Assembly (NCBI GenBank): GCA_030949325.1
Contig: JAUZSQ010000110.1
Coordinates: forward strand, 81,044 to 145,043
Length of the DNA: 64,000 nucleotides
Source of the DNA: Sulfurovum sp.
GTDB taxonomy: Bacteria > Campylobacterota > Campylobacteria > Campylobacterales > Sulfurovaceae
Direction: 5' to 3'
Every line of letters begins with the position of its first letter. The stretch's first letter is position 1. The notes below the pieces were generated by a model. It searched no databases. It saw nothing but the letters and a program-made list of their open reading frames with translations, and was not told the DNA's origin. This document shows, piece by piece, positions 8,464 to 17,608 of this stretch. A program made the translations under genes and the position numbers.

Positions 8464-9222
8464 TGAGAAAATATGTACCAAAAGACAATGTCCAAGGAAA
8501 AGCGTATTATACAGATAGATTTTGGGTCTCTCCTCGTGTCGTCAGAGATGCTGTAGAAGATGCACATTTTGCAACAGTGGTAGAGGCTGTATCTTCATGG
8601 AGCAATGAGACGTATATCGAATTGGGTCAATTGGTGATTCATATCAAGCCAGAAGACAACTTTACGGTTATGAAAACACTCAAGGAGCTTTGTGGATATA
8701 CACAGTGTTCAGAGCAATCGGCTGTAGATTATTTGGCAAAAGACAAAGAGTTTGAACTGTTTTGGCAACTGCTCAATATCACAGAAGCCAAGAGAATCCG
8801 AGTCGTTTGTCGTTTGGCACAAGGCTTGGCGATTGAAAGTATTGAACCTTTGTATAAATCTGCGAACTTTGCAGAGAGAGAAATGTTTGATATGTTTGGT
8901 ATCAAAGTCAACAATCACCCCTTCTTGAAGCGTATTCTTATGCCTGATGATTGGGAAGGAAATCCTTTACTCAAAACCTATCCTTTGCATGGAGATGAAT
9001 TTGCTTCATGGTATGAAGTTGATAAAATCTTTGGTAAAGAGTACCGTGATATTATCGGACCTGAAAATAGAGACCCTGGTAAAATAGATATTGCAGATAC
9101 CAAGCGTTTTTTCTCGTATTGGATATGAAGTACCATTTGGTGCAGAGTATAATGCTGATGAAGAAGTTGCTATTGAATATAGTGAAACAGCATTGGTAAA
9201 CTATAACAAAAAAAACCTCTAA
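8463..9222 (+). CDS. nuoC: NADH-quinone oxidoreductase-type subunit C (frameshift near 9110)
   Basis: The intact frame runs to 9128 and holds the conserved AEREMFDMFGIKVNNHPFLKR and LLKTYPLHGDEF parts. At the T6 run in GCGTTTTTTCTCG the frame breaks; the continuation RIGYEVPFGAEYN to NYNKKNL ends with TAA at 9220-9222 and matches the expected C-terminus. NuoC is part of the peripheral arm next to NuoB and D; here it is not fused to NuoD. The indel sits in a homopolymer and is probably a sequencing error. Confidence 0.9.
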
Positions 9223-9252
9223 GCAATTAGATGAGAGAAGATAGGAGTCGCG

Positions 9253-10482
9253 ATGCAAGTAGCAAATAAATTATCACCCTTTTTTGAAAACCTCAATTTT
9301 GAGCGTGATGACAATACAATGGTTATCAACTTTGGTCCTCAACATCCTTCAGCACATGGTCAGCTTAGATTGGTGCTTGAGCTAGATGGTGAACAAGTGG
9401 TAAAGGCCTATCCTGATATTGGATATCTTCACCGTGGTATCGAAAAAATGGCTGAGAATATGACCTATAACGAGTTCTTGCCTACAACAGATAGGCTTGA
9501 TTATATCGCTTCTACTTCTAATAACTATGCCTATGCCTTGGCTGTAGAGAAACTCATCGGCGTAGAAGCACCAAGACGAGCACAAGTCATTAGAACGATT
9601 TTACTAGAGCTTAACCGTATTATCTCTCACCTCTTTTTCGTCGCAACCCATGCCCTTGATGTTGGAGCGATGTCCGTGTTCTTGTATGCCTTTAGAGAAC
9701 GTGAATTTGCTATGGACTTAATGGAAGACTATTGTGGAGCGAGATTGACACATTCTGCTGTGCGTATTGGTGGTGTTCCTTTGGACTTACCTGCAGGTTG
9801 GTTAGAAAATGCTGCGGCATTTTGTGATAAAGTAGATCATGAAGTAGAGCATACTTATGAAGCACTTTTGACGCAAAATCGTATTTGGAAGATGCGTTTG
9901 GAAGATGTAGGAGTCATTTCTGCTGAAGATGCACTCTCATGGGGTTGTACAGGCGTTATGCTTAGAGGTTCAGGTGTCAAATGGGACATTAGAAAAGAAG
10001 AGCCTTATGAGTTGTATTCTGAACTAGACTTTGATGTGCCTATCTCTGATAGATGTGATTCTTATGGACGTTATAATTTGTATATGGCAGAGATGAAGCA
10101 ATCCACGCGTATTATCAGACAACTCATCCCTATGTATAAAGAGACAGAGCCTCAACTGATGGCACATTCTCCCAAATATATTTCTGCACCCAAAGAAGAG
10201 ATTATGACACAAAATTATGCATTGATGCAACATTTTGTACTGGTCACGCAGGGAATGAGACCACCCAAAGGTGAAGTATATGTCCCTACAGAATCTCCCA
10301 AGGGTGAGCTAGGTTTCTATATCAAATCTGAAGGCGAACCTTATGCCTATAGACTCAAATGTAGAGCCCCTTCCTTTTTCCATACAGGGCTTTTGCAAAA
10401 ACTTTTAGTGGGTACGTATATCGCTGATGTTGTCACGATTATTGGTACAACAAACATTGTATTTGGAGAGGTGGATAGATAA
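9253..10482 (+). CDS. nuoD: NADH-quinone oxidoreductase-type subunit D
   Basis: 409 residues, complete. Contains the quinone-site loop [14 protein letters not shown], the segment [13 protein letters not shown], and the hydrogenase-like C-terminal end [17 protein letters not shown]. Together with NuoB it forms the quinone pocket. The stop overlaps the next start (TAATG), so the small NuoE-like gene is translationally coupled. Confidence 0.96.
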   Translation: MQVANKLSPFFENLNFERDDNTMVINFGPQHPSAHGQLRLVLELDGEQVVKAYPDIGYLHRGIEKMAENMTYNEFLPTTDRLDYIASTSNNYAYALAVEKLIGVEAPRRAQVIRTILLELNRIISHLFFVATHALDVGAMSVFLYAFREREFAMDLMEDYCGARLTHSAVRIGGVPLDLPAGWLENAAAFCDKVDHEVEHTYEALLTQNRIWKMRLEDVGVISAEDALSWGCTGVMLRGSGVKWDIRKEEPYELYSELDFDVPISDRCDSYGRYNLYMAEMKQSTRIIRQLIPMYKETEPQLMAHSPKYISAPKEEIMTQNYALMQHFVLVTQGMRPPKGEVYVPTESPKGELGFYIKSEGEPYAYRLKCRAPSFFHTGLLQKLLVGTYIADVVTIIGTTNIVFGEVDR

Positions 10483-10766
10483 TGAAAAGATATGATTTAA
10501 GACACTTAAAAGATGATTTCTATGACAGAATGCTTGAACTCATTGACAAAGGTATCAAAGTAGATGAAGTAGGTATTTTTATGTTTGAAGTAGGGGATTA
10601 TTCTTCTATTCAAAAATCTGCTGATGTGATTAAAGCCTCAGGACACACTTTATTAAATTCTCTAAAGTTCAATGAAGTAGATTGGACTATTGTAGTCAAA
10701 AAAGTCTCAGATGAGACGAAAGCAGAACGTATATCTGCACTGGAAGCTACAAAAGAAGAAGCATAA
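10482..10766 (+). CDS. NuoE-like small subunit of Campylobacterota complex I
   Basis: 94 residues, no cysteine cluster motif. In Helicobacter and Campylobacter the place of nuoE is taken by a short unrelated gene (HP1264/Cj1575c type); length, position after nuoD and the opening [20 protein letters not shown] fit that type. It lacks the 2Fe-2S ligands of true NuoE, consistent with a complex I that does not take electrons from NADH. The second replacement gene expected here (HP1265/Cj1574c type) is not found on this strand; instead a toxin-antitoxin module and an antisense oxidoreductase follow. Confidence 0.75.
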   Translation: MKRYDLRHLKDDFYDRMLELIDKGIKVDEVGIFMFEVGDYSSIQKSADVIKASGHTLLNSLKFNEVDWTIVVKKVSDETKAERISALEATKEEA

Positions 10767-10783
10767 GTCGCTTTTTTCTTTTT
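10751..10783 (+). terminator. Rho-independent terminator-like hairpin after the NuoE-like gene
   Basis: AAAAGAAGAAGC and GCTTTTTTCTTTT flank the loop ATAAGTC and can pair over about 11 bp with G-U pairs and one bulge, running into a T-rich tract. The stem covers the stop codon of the NuoE-like gene. If active it would end the nuoABCD transcript here, so nuoG-N would need their own promoter. Confidence 0.45.
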
Positions 10784-10868
10784 ATGCGTTTGCACTATCC
10801 ATGATGGCAATGTATAAAGATATTTCTCAATTATCTATTTATTTTAAACGCACTACATATATTAATGT

Positions 10869-10896
10869 GATAGTATGATATATATATCATACTATC
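10869..10896. promoter_or_regulatory. 28-bp perfect palindrome, likely toxin-antitoxin operator
   Basis: GATAGTATGATATA at 10869-10882 is followed at once by its exact reverse complement at 10883-10896. It ends 12 bp before the antitoxin ATG and overlaps the expected promoter (central ATATATAT). Antitoxins of this class usually bind such palindromes to repress their own operon. Confidence 0.65.
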
Positions 10897-10908
10897 TTGG
10901 AGCTTATT

Positions 10909-11097
10909 ATGCAAACATTAACAATAAATATTCAAAATGAAACTTTGACTGAAAAAGTTTTATGGATGTTAGAACATTTTAAAAGTGATGGACTTGAAAT
11001 TATTTCAAGAGAAGATATTGAAGATCTAAAACTATTGAAATCTACAAGAGATGAAGATACTATCTTATTTGAAGATTATTTAAAAAATGAAAATTGA
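10909..11097 (+). CDS. Small RelB-like antitoxin (putative)
   Basis: 62 residues from ATG 10909, which has GGAG six bases upstream. Short N-terminal strand MQTLTINIQNE, a helix KVLWMLEHFKSDG, then an acidic C-terminal half rich in Glu and Asp. This build and its overlap of 11 bp with a RelE-type gene suggest an antitoxin. The palindrome just upstream is the likely operator. Confidence 0.6.
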   Translation: MQTLTINIQNETLTEKVLWMLEHFKSDGLEIISREDIEDLKLLKSTRDEDTILFEDYLKNEN

Positions 11098-11242
11098 GAT
11101 TAGAAAAAGTGCGATTAAAGATTTAAAGCATATTTCTGAACCAGCCTATAGATTAAGAGTTGGAAACTATAGAATACTCTTTGATATATTAGATGACAAA
11201 ATAATAATTGCTAGAGTTTTGCATAGACAAAGTAGCTATTAA
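11087..11242 (+). pseudogene. RelE/ParE-family toxin with an internal deletion
   Basis: 51 residues from ATG 11087 to TAA 11240-11242. It begins MKIEIRKSAIKDLKHIS, the usual RelE N-terminus, then jumps straight to EPAYRLRVGNYRILFDI and ends ARVLHRQSSY, the usual C-terminal half. About 30-35 residues that normally lie between (helix 2 and the first sheet strands) are absent, with the frame kept. Family members have about 85-90 residues. The product is likely inactive as a ribonuclease, though its antitoxin-binding parts may persist. An in-frame deletion is not explained by the one-base errors seen elsewhere. Confidence 0.65.
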
Positions 11243-11273
11243 AAAGCTCAGAGAGAAGAGATTATGGGAGAGT

Positions 11274-11302
11274 AGCAAAGGCTTGAATTTCAAGCCTTTG
11301 CT
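11274..11302. terminator. Bidirectional hairpin between convergent genes
   Basis: AGCAAAGGCTTGAA (11274-11287) and TTCAAGCCTTTGCT (11289-11302) form a perfect 14-bp stem around one base. It lies between the RelE remnant and the convergent oxidoreductase gene. No strong T-tract follows on either strand, so it may act weakly or as an mRNA-stabilising structure. Confidence 0.5.
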
Positions 11303-11310
11303 AAGAGGTA

Positions 11311-12296
11311 TTATTTAGCTTTTGCTACGATATCATTCATTACAAATGATGCATGGTTAAATGCAAGTGCAATAGAACCTTGGTCAGTAACTACATCACC
11401 GATAGTGTAAAGACCTGAAATGTTGGTCTCTAGTGTCTTTTCGTCCATGAGTGGTTCGTCCCATTTACCTGTTTCAATTTTAGAGTTTACAAGGAAATCT
11501 TTAGGGCTTGTTCCACCAAGAGCAAATACGATTCTGTCATAAATAGCATTACTTCCATCTGTGAAGTTTACTTGTACGAGGTCACCTTCGGCGATTTCAA
11601 CACTTTCAACATCTACACCCATTTTGTTAGCGAGTTTACCGTTATCGATATACTTCATTGTCATTTCTGTGTTCGTTGGGTTCATTCTGTTAATGACAGC
11701 TTTTCTATAGTTGAGTGTGACTGTACAGTTTTGCATATCTTCAAGCTCTACTAAACCATAGGCATACTCACCAGCAGTATCTCCACCACCAACAATCATC
11801 ACTCTTTCGCCATCTTCTACTTTGGAGAGGTTAAAGTTTAATCTAGGTCTGATGGCTTTAGGGAATTTGTATCCTGGCTTGTTTGGTTTACCCATTCTAC
11901 CTACAGATACGATCACATTTTTGGCTTTGACTACATCGTCGCCGACATTAATAGCAAAAAGACCATCGTCACCTTTAAGAACATTCCAAATTTCTGTGTT
12001 ATAGACAAATTTTTCTAAAAGACCATGACTTGCAAGTAAATCATCCATTTGTTTGATGTAAGCTTCTTTTGAACATTCTTCAAATCTTACATTACCAACA
12101 AAATCAAATTTGATACCCATCCAATCTCTATCGACTCTTTTACCTTTTTTGTAAAATTTGTGAATCATGTCATTGTGATGTGCTGCTTTATCAAATACAA
12201 CGATATTGTCAATTCCTGCGAGTTTGCTTCAATGGCACATGCCATTCCTCCAGGTCCTGCACCTACGATTGCGATGTCTACTATTTTATCTGCCAT
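11311..12296 (-). CDS. NAD(P)/FAD-dependent oxidoreductase, thioredoxin-reductase-like (frameshift near 12225)
   Basis: About 328 residues. The start is ATG 12296 with AAGGAT upstream; the first part, with the FAD-binding VDIAIVGAGPGGMACAIEA, is one frame away from the rest and joins after removal of a one-base error around GCAAACTCGC. The main frame has the NAD(P)-binding motif MIVGGGDTAGEYA and the C-terminal GLYTIGDVVTDQGSIALAF. No CxxC redox pair is seen, so it is not a true thioredoxin reductase; YpdA-like or ferredoxin-NADP reductase-like activity is possible. It sits antisense inside the nuo cluster, where Helicobacter has a NuoF-like gene, so a link to electron input into complex I is an attractive but unproven idea. 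Confidence 0.75.
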
Positions 12297-12558
12297 TAGT
12301 ATATCCTTGTTTTTATTGGAATCTTACCATAAATAAATGTGTATTAGATAAGATGATATGAAAATACTAAACATTGCTAGTAAATATGCGTTTATAGGTA
12401 ACAAAAGATGAAGACTGTGTTTAAAATTGATACATGTATAAATGAAATAAGAAGAGAGGCTATAGATATGAGTGAATACTAAGTTTTTCTTCGCTATCCT
12501 CTGTATATTTAGCAGAGTAACTTTTCATAAAAGAAATCCAAAATACTAGGAAACAACA

Positions 12559-15038
12559 ATGAGTGAAGTAAAAACAGTAGATAATATAGTGAATATAATG
12601 ATTGACGGCATGGAGTTTAAGGCAAAAGAGGGTGAATTCATTCTTAATGCTGCTCGTGCTAACGATATATTTATACCCGCTATTTGTTACTTGACAAGAT
12701 GTTCGCCAACCTTGGCATGTCGTATTTGTCTTGTAGAAGTAGATGGTAAGCAGGTATATTCTTGTAACGCAAAAGTCAAAGAAGGTATGGACATCACGAT
12801 TGATACACCTACTATTCTTGAAGAGCGTCGCGCGATTATGGAAGTATATGATGTCAATCATCCTCTTCAATGTGGTGTTTGTGATAAATCAGGTGAGTGT
12901 GAATTGCAAAACTATACCCTAGAGATGGGTGTAGATTCTCAATCTTATATGATTCCAGATACCAAACGTGAAGTGGTCAATTGGTCTTCTGTATTACATT
13001 ATGACCCAGGTCTTTGTATTGTGTGTGAGCGTTGTACGACTGTCTGTAAAGATATCATTGGTGATGCAGCGATTACGACGGTCAAACGTGGAGGAGCAGA
13101 TTTGGACAAGGGCTATAAAGCTACGATGCCAAAAGATGCCTATTCTATGTGGAACAAGCTTCAAAAATCTGTAATCGCTCCTAGTAATGGTACTGCGTTT
13201 ACCGAATGTTCAGATTGTGGTGAATGTATTGCCGTCTGTCCTGTTGGGGCCTTGTCTTCGGTAGATTTTGTCTATAAGTCCAATGCATGGGATTTAAAGA
13301 AAGTACCAGCAGTCGCTGCGCACTCTTCCGATGGTGCGCAAATCTATTATGAGGTTAAACCTACCTCTATAGAAGACAGAACACAGAAGATTTATAGAAT
13401 CACCAATGAGTGGTCGTATGTTTCTTTGGATGGTTCAGCACGTTTTGCCTATGATTTCCAAAATACTACAGCTACCCAAGATAGCAAGGTATTCGCTGAG
13501 GCAATAGAAGCATTTCAAAAAGCCACAACGATTCGTTTTAATTCTATGATTACAAATGAAGAGGCACTTATGCTTCAAACACTCAAAGAACAAAGAGGAG
13601 TGAAGCTTTATAATCCAGAAGTCAAAGCCTTCCAAACTTTCTTGAATCATTATCAACTGGCTTCAGGAAATGCACTTTGGACAGGAAATACGGATACTAT
13701 TATGAAAAAGTCTGACTTTGTTATCTCTATAGGTTCAGCACTGCGTAACGATTCTCCAGCGATGAAGTATGCCTTTAATAATGTGCAAAAGCTCAACAAA
13801 GGTGCAGGACTCTTTTTCCATCCAGTAGGGGATACTTTGATACCTACATTTGGTAAGACGGTAATGGCTTTTGAGCATAAAGTAGGACTAGAAGAAGCGG
13901 CATTGTATTTGGTCTTAGACCTATTTGCAGACAAAGCTAAACTGTCTTCTGAGGTACTTGAGTATATTGAGAGCTTTAAACGTTCTGAAAGCAAGACGAT
14001 TAAAGAAAAAGTAGTCTCTACTGTCAAAGAGACTGTCATTGATGAAGAAACAGGCGAAGAGAAAGAAGTTTCCAAAAAAGTGACCGAAATGGTAGCCAAA
14101 GAAATTACGGTTATTCGTAATGGTTTAGTAGAATTACTCGGTGGTGACGCTAGTACTTTTGATGATGCTTTTGCCAAGATGATGAAGAAAAAAACGACTT
14201 TTTCTATGATGCTGGGTGAAGATTTATATTATCATGGAAAAGCAGAAAATATTGCTAAACTTGTGGCACTTGTAGAAGCTACTTGTAATATAGATGTAGT
14301 GATGACCCCTCCAAAGTCTAATGCACTAGGTGTGGCACTTATTTGTGACCTTGATGAGACAGCAGAAGGTTATACTGTAGGCTACAATGAAAATGGTGAT
14401 TATAAACTCTCTGCTCTTGGTACAGGTGACTTTGATATCCCTGCGATGAATCAGCAAGAAGGAACACTCACCAATATCAATAAGCGTGTTTTACCAACCA
14501 ATGCAGCAGTAGAATATGGTGGATATGAGCTTAATGACCTTATGAAAGTACTTGTTCAAGCACCTGAATTGACCATTGATTGGACAAAAATGTTGCCTAG
14601 AGACAAAGGCTTTCAAGCCGTTGAATTTGATAGCCTCCCCAATGCTTATACCAATGATGGTGTAGATAATCGTGGATACACGCTAGAAAATGCTTATATT
14701 GAGACAGCACTTCCTGAAGTAGCACAGTGTGAGCAAAGTGCTATCCTAGAAGAGAGATTGCGTATCGCTGTAATCCTGCTAGACAGTTCAATGACTTTAC
14801 AGATAAGTCACATGAAATATTTGAACCTTTTGCACTCTATGCCAGTGAGGCAAAAGCAGAGACTTTAGGAGAAAGGGTAGAAGTAATATTTGAAAATGGA
14901 AGTATTACTCTAGATGTGATTGCCGATGCCAAAATCTTAGGTGACATCGTCAAAGTATCTGATTTTAAATCGGCCGAAGGTGTGTATGACCTCTTTGGTG
15001 CATCACGTTATGCAAATGTAACATTGAGAAAGGTGTAA
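12559..15038 (+). CDS. nuoG: NADH-quinone oxidoreductase-type subunit G (frameshift near 14770)
   Basis: About 826 residues. In order: 2Fe-2S ligands (CYLTRCSPTLACRICLVEV), His/Cys cluster HPLQCGVCDKSGECELQ, then 4Fe-4S ligands CIVCERCTTVC and CSDCGECIAVC, then a molybdopterin-oxidoreductase-like C-terminal part. A lysine/glutamate-rich insert (about residues 478-515) is unusual. The frame breaks around 14770 and resumes as ARQFNDFTDKSHEIFEPFAL, ending RYANVTLRKV with TAA at 15036-15038. The 262 bp before the ATG contain no gene and must hold its promoter if the upstream terminator works; I see no clear consensus there. Confidence 0.9.
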
Positions 15039-15039
15039 T

Positions 15040-16071
15040 ATGGAAATAGCACTCGTAGAAAATTTACCACAGGTCACTTGGCTAGGTGTCCTTATCAAAG
15101 CTGTCCTTATTTTAGCTGTGATTTCGGCACTTGCAGGTTTTGGTACCTATGTTGAGCGAAAAGTTCTTGCCTTTATGCAAAGACGTTTAGGACCCATGCA
15201 TGTAGGACCTTATGGTTTATTACAAATTGCAGCAGATGGAATTAAGCTTTTTACCAAAGAAGATATTATTCCTCAAAATGCCAATAAGTTTATCTTTATG
15301 ATAGCACCGATTATCACAGCAGCGACAGCATTTATTGCACTGTCTTCTGTGCCAGTCTTTCCTGACTTTACGATTCCTGAATTTGTGCCTTTATTAGGTG
15401 GGGTGTTTGTGCCTTCTATTGCATCGGATTTAAATATTGGTATCTTGTTTGTACTTGGAATGATGGCAGCAGGGCTTTATGGTCCTCTCTTAGCAGGGAT
15501 GTCTCAGTCAAACAAATGGGGTATAATTGGTTCAGCTAGAACGGCTGTACAGTTTCTTTCTTATGAAGTAGTCACTGGGCTTTCTATTCTTGCTCCGATT
15601 ATGCTCGTAGGTTCTCTTTCGTTTGTAGATTTTAATAACTATCAATTAGAAGAGGGTGTATGGTTAATCTTTTATCAACCTGTAGCCTTCGTGCTTTTCC
15701 TTATTGCAGGATTTGCCGAGACCAACAGAACACCATTTGACCTTTTGGAGCATGAAGCAGAGATTATTTCGGGTTATGCAACTGAGTATTCAGGGATGAG
15801 ATGGGGGATGTTCTTTATTGGAGAATATGCCAATATGATTACAGTGTCTATTATCGCTGCAATTGTATTTTTGGGTGGATATGACAGTGAAAGTACCTTT
15901 GGGTGGTTGACCATTATGCTCAAAATTGGATTCTTCTTCTTCTTGATGCTGTGGGTAAGAGCTGCGTGGCCACATGTAAGACCAGACCAACTTATGTGGC
16001 TTTGTTGGAAAGTATTGATGCCTCTAGCTGTTGTAAATATTTTAGTTACAGCACTTGTAATCATGGTATAA
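15040..16071 (+). CDS. nuoH: NADH-quinone oxidoreductase-type subunit H
   Basis: 343 residues with eight or more membrane segments. Conserved parts: YVERKVLAFMQRRLGPMHVG near the N-terminus and FDLLEHEAEIISGYATEYSG, whose acidic residues line the quinone tunnel. NuoH connects the quinone site to the proton channels. It begins 1 bp after the nuoG stop. Confidence 0.96.
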   Translation: MEIALVENLPQVTWLGVLIKAVLILAVISALAGFGTYVERKVLAFMQRRLGPMHVGPYGLLQIAADGIKLFTKEDIIPQNANKFIFMIAPIITAATAFIALSSVPVFPDFTIPEFVPLLGGVFVPSIASDLNIGILFVLGMMAAGLYGPLLAGMSQSNKWGIIGSARTAVQFLSYEVVTGLSILAPIMLVGSLSFVDFNNYQLEEGVWLIFYQPVAFVLFLIAGFAETNRTPFDLLEHEAEIISGYATEYSGMRWGMFFIGEYANMITVSIIAAIVFLGGYDSESTFGWLTIMLKIGFFFFLMLWVRAAWPHVRPDQLMWLCWKVLMPLAVVNILVTALVIMV

Positions 16072-16081
16072 AGGAGTATAG

Positions 16082-16705
16082 ATGAGTTTAGAACAATTTA
16101 AAAATAGAAATGTTGGTGTCCAGTCTTATACGACGCTTGATGTAGGAACTCCTCCCAAGACAAGTATGGAGAAGTTTACTCAAGTGGTGACAAGAACCTT
16201 TAAGGGTGAACTGTTTGTAGGACTATGGGTAGTCATGAGAAATATGATTCGGTCACTTTTTATGGGTGAGACGCATACTATCAAATACCCTTTTGAAAAA
16301 ATGCCCATCTCTCCACGTTACCGTGCGATTCATGATATGCTTAGACTGCTTGAATCGGGTAGTTATAGATGTATTGGTTGTGGTTTATGTGAGAAGATAT
16401 GTATCTCTAATTGTATCTCTATGGATACAAGATATGATGAAGAACAACGCAAGGAAGTGAGTGAATATACCATTAACTTTGGGCGTTGTATTTTCTGTGG
16501 TTATTGTGCAGAGGTTTGTCCAGAATTGGCTATCGTACATGGTCCACGTTATGAAAATGCTTCACAGCAAAGAGCAGGTTTTTCACTGTTTGAAGATATG
16601 TTAACGCCTATTGACAAACTGAACCTACAACAAGAATATGATGGATTTGGTGCAATTTCACCTAATGCAGATGAAAATATCAAACAAACGCCATTAGCGT
16701 ACTAA
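16082..16705 (+). CDS. nuoI: NADH-quinone oxidoreductase-type subunit I
   Basis: 207 residues. Two 4Fe-4S ferredoxin motifs: CIGCGLCEKICISNC and CIFCGYCAEVCPE, the ligands of clusters N6a and N6b. It passes electrons from NuoG to NuoB. The first motif has ISNC in place of the usual P after the fourth Cys, otherwise standard. Ribosome binding site AAGGAG precedes it. Confidence 0.95.
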   Translation: MSLEQFKNRNVGVQSYTTLDVGTPPKTSMEKFTQVVTRTFKGELFVGLWVVMRNMIRSLFMGETHTIKYPFEKMPISPRYRAIHDMLRLLESGSYRCIGCGLCEKICISNCISMDTRYDEEQRKEVSEYTINFGRCIFCGYCAEVCPELAIVHGPRYENASQQRAGFSLFEDMLTPIDKLNLQQEYDGFGAISPNADENIKQTPLAY

Positions 16706-16717
16706 GGAAGGGACACT

Positions 16718-17308
16718 ATGTTAGAAAACTTTTTGGCATCTTTAATGACGATAGAAGGCTTTGCTTTTTATCTCTTTTCGGTTTTAACGATAGGACTATT
16801 TTTAGTCACGGTAATGAGTAAAAATGTACTCTATGCTATGACATCTCTCGCAGCTGCGATGGTGTTGATTTCAGGATTCTTTTTTATCTTGGGTGCAGAT
16901 TTTTTGGGTGTGGTTCAACTTATCGTCTATGTAGGGGCTATTATGGCTCTGTATTCTTTTGCCATGATGTTCTTTGATGCGACAAAAGATATTAAAGAGA
17001 AAAATACGAATCCAGCATTGGTATTTTTGTTAGGTGGCTTGTCTGCTGTTGTTTTGGTACTCATGTTTGCAGGACCGATTCATTCTGACGCAATTGTTGC
17101 ACTCTATCCTATGCATGAAGGCGTAGGCAATGCACAAGATGTAGGTATGGTATTGTTTACCAAATATTTGATTCCTTTTGAAGTCGCAGCACTTATGTTA
17201 CTTGTGGCTATGATTTCAGGTATTATTCTTGCAAGTAAAAAAATGGACGATTCTCTCACCGAAGATTTGGGTGTAGATGAAGAAATGATGATAAAGGATG
17301 ATAAATGA
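16718..17308 (+). CDS. nuoJ: NADH-quinone oxidoreductase-type subunit J
   Basis: 196 residues with five predicted membrane segments; the conserved GVVQLIVYVGAIMALYSFAMMF segment of NuoJ (third helix) is present. The C-terminal tail is acidic. It overlaps nuoK by 4 bp (ATGA). Confidence 0.95.
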   Translation: MLENFLASLMTIEGFAFYLFSVLTIGLFLVTVMSKNVLYAMTSLAAAMVLISGFFFILGADFLGVVQLIVYVGAIMALYSFAMMFFDATKDIKEKNTNPALVFLLGGLSAVVLVLMFAGPIHSDAIVALYPMHEGVGNAQDVGMVLFTKYLIPFEVAALMLLVAMISGIILASKKMDDSLTEDLGVDEEMMIKDDK

Positions 17309-17607
17309 TAGGTTTGTCTCACTATTTAATCGTATCCGCGATTATTTTTTCTATAGGTTTGGTAGGAGTATTACGAAGAAGAAATCTTCTGATGCTTTTC
17401 TTTGCAACGGAAGTCATGCTCAATGCTGTTAATATTGCATTTGCAGCGATTTCACATTATTATAATGATTTAACGGGACAAATGTTTGCCTTCTTTATTA
17501 TCGCTATTGCAGCGTCTGAAGTAGCTGTTGGTTTGGGACTTTTAATTTTATTGTATAAAAAACATGGTTCTCTTAATTTAGATGACTTAGCAAGTATGAG
17601 AGGATAA
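17305..17607 (+). CDS. nuoK: NADH-quinone oxidoreductase-type subunit K
   Basis: 100 residues, three membrane segments. The two conserved membrane glutamates are visible in FFATEVMLNAVN and IAASEVAVGLGLLI; they take part in proton transfer. Overlaps nuoJ by 4 bp and ends 1 bp before nuoL. Confidence 0.95.
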   Translation: MIGLSHYLIVSAIIFSIGLVGVLRRRNLLMLFFATEVMLNAVNIAFAAISHYYNDLTGQMFAFFIIAIAASEVAVGLGLLILLYKKHGSLNLDDLASMRG

Positions 17608-17608
17608 T

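Noticed and set aside
12297..12558. Riboswitch or leader gene before nuoG
   Set aside because: Only a weak CTCTG/CAGAG stem and no recognisable aptamer or leader ORF; the minus-strand ORF at 12460-12870 is a shadow that runs into nuoG.
13653..14177. 174-codon minus-strand ORF opposite nuoG
   Set aside because: Lies wholly inside the coding region of nuoG, has serine/threonine-rich composition typical of an antisense frame, and has no ribosome binding site or family features.
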